Assembly: GCF_032854445.1 (NCBI RefSeq)
Contig: NC_088304.1
Coordinates: 31,505,732-31,569,731, forward strand
Length of the DNA: 64,000 nt
Direction of reading: 5' to 3'
DNA from: Liolophura sinensis
Lineage: Eukaryota > Mollusca > Polyplacophora > Chitonida > Chitonidae
The first letter of the stretch is position 1. The number at the start of each line of letters is the position of its first letter. The notes beneath the pieces were generated by a model, which worked only from the letters and a program-made list of their open reading frames with translations, had not been told where the DNA came from and ran no database searches. Positions 59,301 through 64,000 of this stretch are shown here, piece by piece. The position numbers were made by a program, and so were the translations under genes.

Positions 59301-60115
59301 TTAGAGTGGCTCAACTAGTGATCAGGGTTGTCATGAACATATTAGAGTGGCTCAACTAGTGATCAGAGTATAGAGCTCACTAAGTGATCACAGTTGTCAT
59401 GAACTCATTAGAGTGGCTCAACTAGTGATCAGGGTATACACCTCACTTATTGATCAGGGTTGTCAAGAACTCATTAGAGTGGCTCAACTAGTGATCAGGG
59501 TTGTCATGAACATATTAGAGTGGCTCAACTAGTGATCAGGGTATAGAGCTCACTAAGTGATCAGGGTTGTCATGAACTCATTAGAGTGGCTCAGCTAGTG
59601 ATCAGGGTTGCCATTAGAGTGGCTCAACTAGTGTTCAGGGTTGCCATGAACTCATTAGAGTGGCTCAGCTAGTGATCAGGGTTGCCATGAACTCATTAGA
59701 GTGGCTCAGCTAGTGATCAGGGTATACACCTCACTTAGTGATAAGGGTTGTCATGAACTCATTAGAGTGGCTCAGCTAGTGATCAGGGTTGCCATGAACT
59801 CATTAGAGTGGCTCAGCTAGTGATCAGGGTTGCCATGAACTCATTAGAGTGGCTCAATTAGTGATCAGGGTTGCCATGAACTCATTAGAGTGGCTCAACT
59901 AGTGATCAGGGTTGCCATGAACTCATTAGAGTGGCTCAGCTAGTGATCAGGGTTGTCATGAACTCATTAGAGTGGCTCAACTAGTGATCAGGGTTGTCAT
60001 GAACTCATTAGAGTGGCTCAACTAGTGATCAGGGTATACATCTCACTTAGTGATCAGGGTTGTCATGAGCTCATTAGAGTGGCTCAGCTAGTGTTCAGGG
60101 TTTTCATTAATCCAT
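56345..60115. repeat. 3.8-kb array of a 41-bp unit with optional 25-bp insert
   Basis: Basic unit TAGTGATCAGGGTTGTCATG, AACTCATTAGAGTGGCTCAA, C; many units carry an extra TAGTGATCAGAGTATACAGC, TCACT. It directly abuts the 72-bp array and shares GATCAGGGTT and GTGGCTCA words with it. Confidence 0.95.
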
Positions 60116-61081
60116 TAAGCCATAAGCTGGATAGATCTTCCTAGCACTTATCACATTCCTAGAACAAAAAATGTAACCCTGTATAGGAGTAAACTACAGT
60201 CTGGCACACTGGTCAAAATGGATCACGATTATCCTCCAGTGAGATAATGCCACAAAGCTAAGAACAGACTGGGTTGCTCTGTGACATTTTAAACCTTGCT
60301 GCAAAAATTCCTAATAGCAGCACTTTGCACCTGTGGCCCTTTGCAAAGTATCCCATAAACCAACAGGTTTCATACAGTTCAGCACAGAAACTACATTGTA
60401 ACTGGCAATACGAATATCAAGCTACACTTGTGCATGCACAAAAGCTTTTTAACACATTTTACTAAGGGTCTAAAAATTTCTTTCATATGTCCCTGAAAGC
60501 TAGAAAAACTTCAATATTTCATCCTTGGAGAAAACAATATGTTCACAAATGTTTTTTGTCTGAACATTTCTTAATGTCACATGGAAATTTTTCTAATTTT
60601 GATATTTCATGATGGGTTTCTTTCTCCCCTCTCTTTTCTGATTTATTAATGCAGAGTTTTTAATTTAGAAATGAAGTTTTTTTCTGAGGGTTTTTAATCT
60701 CAGTGCGGTGCAACGGTCTATACTTTGTAAGATGTTGAGCCTTGGTCTTGGTCGCTAAAGACATACATGGTGCAGGTTCAAATCCGGTTTTGGACAGTGA
60801 ATATATAAATTCCCCCACGGTCTGTGAGCCATATAAAAAATAACCTGTCAATGATGCTCGCATGATCTATTGCCCAATCTAACCACTTGTCTTCCACCTT
60901 TATAGTGTGCATATCTGCACCTCACATGTGGGAAAGTTCTTAAGCAACTTGCCAATGGTCAGTGGTTTATGCCTGGCACTCTGGTTGATCCATACCCTCC
61001 AGAAAATCTTTTGGTTTAGTGAATTTAAGTTCAGCTGTTCACGAAAGTGTTTGCCACAAAATGACCATAAGAACAAAAAGA
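60116..61081. other. Non-repetitive DNA upstream of the S6 exon
   Basis: I looked here for the channel pore and S5 exons on the minus strand and found none. Apart from the possible tRNA-like stretch at 60695 nothing was recognised. Confidence 0.5.
60695..60830. mobile_element. Possible tRNA-like SINE of a third type
   Basis: GCAGGTTCAAATCCGGTTTT looks like a B box, but the A box and folding are not convincing. It could be a decayed SINE head. Confidence 0.25.
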
Positions 61082-61148
61082 TATTTATTTATTTATTAGA
61101 TTGGTCTTTTACGCCGTACTCAAGAATATTTCACTTATACGACGGCGG
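61082..61148 (-). mobile_element. SINE, main family, tail fragment
   Basis: TTTATTTATTTATTAGATTGG to CACTTATACGACGGCGG. Confidence 0.8.
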
Positions 61149-61189
61149 GTTCATTAATGTATGTTTATATCAGTAAACTTTGTCTTCAT

Positions 61190-61318
61190 TTATTTATTTA
61201 TTTGATTCGTGTTTTACACCATACTCAAGAATATTTCACTTATCGGACAGCGTCCAGCATTATGGCGGGAGGAACCGGGCAAAGCCCGAGGGAAGCCCTC
61301 GACCATCCGCAGGTTAAC
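61190..61318 (-). mobile_element. SINE, main family, 3' half
   Basis: ATTTATTTATTTGATTCGTG to CGACCATCCGCAGGTTAAC. It lies only about 40 bases from the previous fragment in the same orientation. Confidence 0.85.
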
Positions 61319-61799
61319 TTTGTTTTCAAATTTCAAGACATCTTGTGTTAACAAGACTTGCATAAATTTAACATTAATGACCCAATGGCCTTGAAAAAAT
61401 TGGTTGTTGATGAAAGTGAATAGGTTTCTTCGATCCTCATAACAAAATGTACATGTATGTTTGGTGCAAGTTTGTTGAAATTGCAGTACACAGTTCTAGA
61501 GAATTCATGTTAACAAGCTTTTCAGAAAATTTAACACTGACCTTGAAAAAAGGTCAAGGTGGCTAAAAAACTGTAGGGTTCTTTCTCTTTGAATTCAGTA
61601 TGACCTGCATGAAACAAGATCCCCAGATCTACACATCACATATAGGTGAGTCAATGAGCTACACGAGTAATTGACTAAACAAAAATCCGGCACAAATATT
61701 TAAAAGTACGACAAAACCTAAAGGCAGCCCCTGTGGCTTAATAATTTCTTCTCACAACAAACTTTCATGTTTGGAAATTATTACATTACATGGTACATT

Positions 61800-62510
61800 T
61801 GCATTTTAATGGGTGCACGACGCCATCTTTGACAGGTGCACGACGCCATCTTTGACAGGTGCACGACGCCATCTTTGACAGGTGCACGACGCCATCTTTG
61901 ACAGGTGCACATGTTAATGGGTGCACGACACCATCTTTGACAGGTGCACGACACCATCTTTGACAGGTGCACGACGCCATCTTTGACAGGTGCACATGTT
62001 AATGGGTGCACGACGCCATCTTTGACAGGTGCACGACACCATCTTTGACAGGTGCACGACGCCATTTTTGACAGGTGCACGACGCCATTTTTGACAGGTG
62101 CACGACACCATCTTTGACAGGTGCACATGTTAATGGGTGCACGACACCATCTTTGACAGGTGCACATGTTAATGGGTGCACGACACCATCTTTGACAGGT
62201 GCACGACGCCATCTTTGACAGGTGCACGACGCCATCTTTGACAGGTGCACGACGCCATCTTTGACAGGTGCACATGTTAATGGGTGCACGGCACCATATT
62301 TGACAGAAAGATATATACATGTTAATGGGTGCAAGGCGCCATATTTGACAGGTTCACATGCACATGTTAATGAATGCACGGCGCCATATTTGACAGGTAC
62401 ATATGCACATGTTAATGGGTGCACGGCGCCATATTTGACAGGTACATATGTACATGTTAATGGGTGCACGGCACCATATTTGACAGGTACATATGTACAC
62501 ATGCAACTTG
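61800..62510. repeat. 23-bp tandem array with 16-bp spacer variant
   Basis: GGTGCACGACGCCATCTTTG plus ACA repeated, periodically with GGTGCACATGTTAATG. The 62280-62510 part has GGCGCCATATTTGACAGGTA and longer spacers. The unit contains the palindromic GTGCAC, and GGCGCC in the distal part. Confidence 0.94.
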
Positions 62511-62712
62511 GGGATGGCAGTGAGTTTCCTCATTGACTACATCAGTAAAAACCACAGGTGAAACTGCAACCAACATACAGCCTCATTGGTCAGTTGTAAC
62601 ACTGATAAGTCTTGGTGAAAACAAATACTTTAGATGAATAGAAGTGATAACGACAATTAGACTGAATGAGTTGCATACAAAAACGTACAGGCCCTACAAA
62701 AGCACCAATTTA

Positions 62713-62972
62713 ATGGCACACTTGCTCAGCTGGTTAGTGTGGTAGCACAGCGCATTGACCCAGGAGCCTCCAACCAATACGGTTGATGTGAGTTCAAGCC
62801 TAGTTCATGCTGGCTTCCTCTCCAGCCGCACGTGGAAAGGTTTACAGGCAACCTGTGGATGGCTGTGGGTTTCCCCCCGGGCTGGTTTTCTCCCATCATA
62901 ATGCTGGCTGCCTTCGTATAAGTGAAACATTCTTGAGTACGGCGTAAAGCACTAATCAAATAAATAAATAAA
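62713..62972 (+). mobile_element. SINE, main family, full length
   Basis: tRNA-like head CTTGCTCAGCTGGTTAGTGT, B-box region GTGAGTTCAAGCCTAG, body GCTGGCTTCCTCTCCAGCC, and tail AATCAAATAAATAAATAAA. The best-preserved copy for defining the family here. Confidence 0.9.
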
Positions 62973-63349
62973 AATTGGCACATTTGGTTCATTTCCATCT
63001 GTAATTTCCCGTTTCCATGGCAACTATCTTTTTCCTATCGACCACTCAGATACAATGACAAACGGTATTATACATCGTTCATGAATGGCCTTTGCATCTG
63101 AATTATTAACCTATAACAACACCCGAGAGAAATGGCCTGTCACAAAAGCGCTCTGGTGAAAAAAGATGGTGTTTCTTCGGGTATTAACTGCAAACCTTGT
63201 TCATCTTGACTAAAAACCATCAAAAACAGGTTTTTTCCACTCCACCACCCATAAAGCCAGCAAATATAGAGCGGCAAGACTGATCCAGTATGTTGGTTGG
63301 ATACTCATATGACATGTACATGACACTTTGCACAGCCTAAATGTACTTT

Positions 63350-63485
63350 AGAGTGTATCTGCCATAGAAGTTCACCCAAAAGTGTGTTTTGGAGGCAAAT
63401 AAAGGATATGCAAACAATATTAATTTTGGTGCAGAAACTTACAGTTTTCCAGTAAGCAGGTAAGAAATCATCCTACCATGCAAAC
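63350..63485. mobile_element. Dispersed repeat related to the 43353 element, partial
   Basis: CACCCAAAAGTGTGTTTTGG, AATATTAATTTTGGTGCAGA and AACTTACAGTTTTCCAGTAAG match the family interior. One end is missing. Confidence 0.55.
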
Positions 63486-63555
63486 AGCAAACCAGAACAG
63501 AACTCTGTTCTCGTATCAGGCATTAATCATGTCAGCATGATTTTGTCAACAGCTT

Positions 63556-63808
63556 TCGAGGCCCTCGTGGCCTTGTGGTTACTGCGCTAGCACAGCACAA
63601 TATCCAGGAGCAACTGACCAATGCAATTACTGAATTCAAGTCAAGCTCATACTAGCTTCGTCTTTTGTGGGAAAGTCTGCCAGCAACCTGCGGAATGCAG
63701 TGGGTTACCCCCAGGTCTGCCCGGTTTCGCCCCATAATGTTGGCCACCAATGTATACGTAGAATACTCTTGAATACAGCATGCAACTCCAATCAAATATA
63801 TCGATAAT
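63556..63808 (+). mobile_element. SINE, main family, full length but diverged
   Basis: Head GGCCTTGTGGTTACTGCGCT, body GTCTGCCAGCAACCTGCGGA, tail CTCCAATCAAATATATCG. Confidence 0.82.
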
Positions 63809-63912
63809 AAATAAAATGTGTTGATTTGATTTTAAGCATCCTGTCACATCAAGCAGTGCCTGCAGTACTGTATTCACAGCTGAGTTACACAGAAAATTGC
63901 TTCCTTACATCT

Positions 63913-64000
63913 GACTGATTGATTGCTCGGTGTTTTACGCCGTACTCAAGAATATTTCACTTATACGACGGCAGCCAGCACTATGGTGGGAGGAAACCGA
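63913..64000 (-). mobile_element. SINE, main family, cut by the window end
   Basis: GATTGATTGCTCGGTGTTTT to GGTGGGAGGAAACCGA at the last base. Confidence 0.88.

Noticed and set aside
60940-61000. LTIG coded on the minus strand, reminiscent of the CNG pore TTIG
   Set aside because: The surrounding residues do not match a pore helix and no splice sites fit.

Overview
The window is nuclear DNA from an animal, most likely a mollusc. Two spliced genes with GT-AG introns encode clearly metazoan proteins. About twenty copies of a tRNA-derived SINE of the type abundant in mollusc genomes are scattered through it (tail TTTATTTATTTGATTGGTGT). A second SINE common in molluscs occurs twice, and ACATGTA-type words are frequent. 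The species cannot be fixed from the sequence alone.

Both genes lie on the minus strand. (1) 15045-3328: a complete POLDIP2 gene, 11 coding exons and 342 codons, which joins in frame from an ATG in a strong context to a TAA. It has a mitochondrial-type N-terminus, a YccV-like region and an ApaG/DUF525 domain. (2) 51747-26862: the last 11 coding exons (451 codons) of a cyclic nucleotide-gated (CNG) channel subunit of the invertebrate CNGL type. They cover S6, the C-linker, the cyclic-nucleotide-binding domain, a C-terminal coiled coil and the tail. The voltage-sensor and pore exons were not found and presumably lie beyond 64 kb. Between the genes (about 15.1-26.8 kb) I see only repeats and one small ORF (near 17.0 kb) whose end is altered by a SINE insertion.

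Roughly half of the window (about 31 kb by my boundaries) is tandem repeat: some twenty unrelated arrays with units from about 16 to 72 bp. They produce very long spurious ORFs. A 200-bp N gap sits in one of them.

The most striking observation is that at least five arrays, in both genes, are made of the gene's own exon-intron junction. Each unit contains the end of a conserved coding exon plus its splice donor (POLDIP2 exons 4 and 7; channel exons at 42750 and 27845), or a splice acceptor plus the first bases of the exon (POLDIP2 exon 6). Because the exon side encodes residues conserved across POLDIP2 and CNG proteins, the exon is the ancestor and the array the copy. Four more arrays start within about 85 bp of an exon edge. 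The genes therefore contain tens of decoy splice sites beside the authentic ones.

Other mobile sequences are at least four kinds of short terminal-inverted-repeat (MITE-like) elements: a 392-bp element with about 90-bp arms at 49906, a two-copy family at 13.6 and 26.4 kb, a 196-bp element at 13409, and a dispersed family with GTAAATGACC ends at 43.35 kb and elsewhere.
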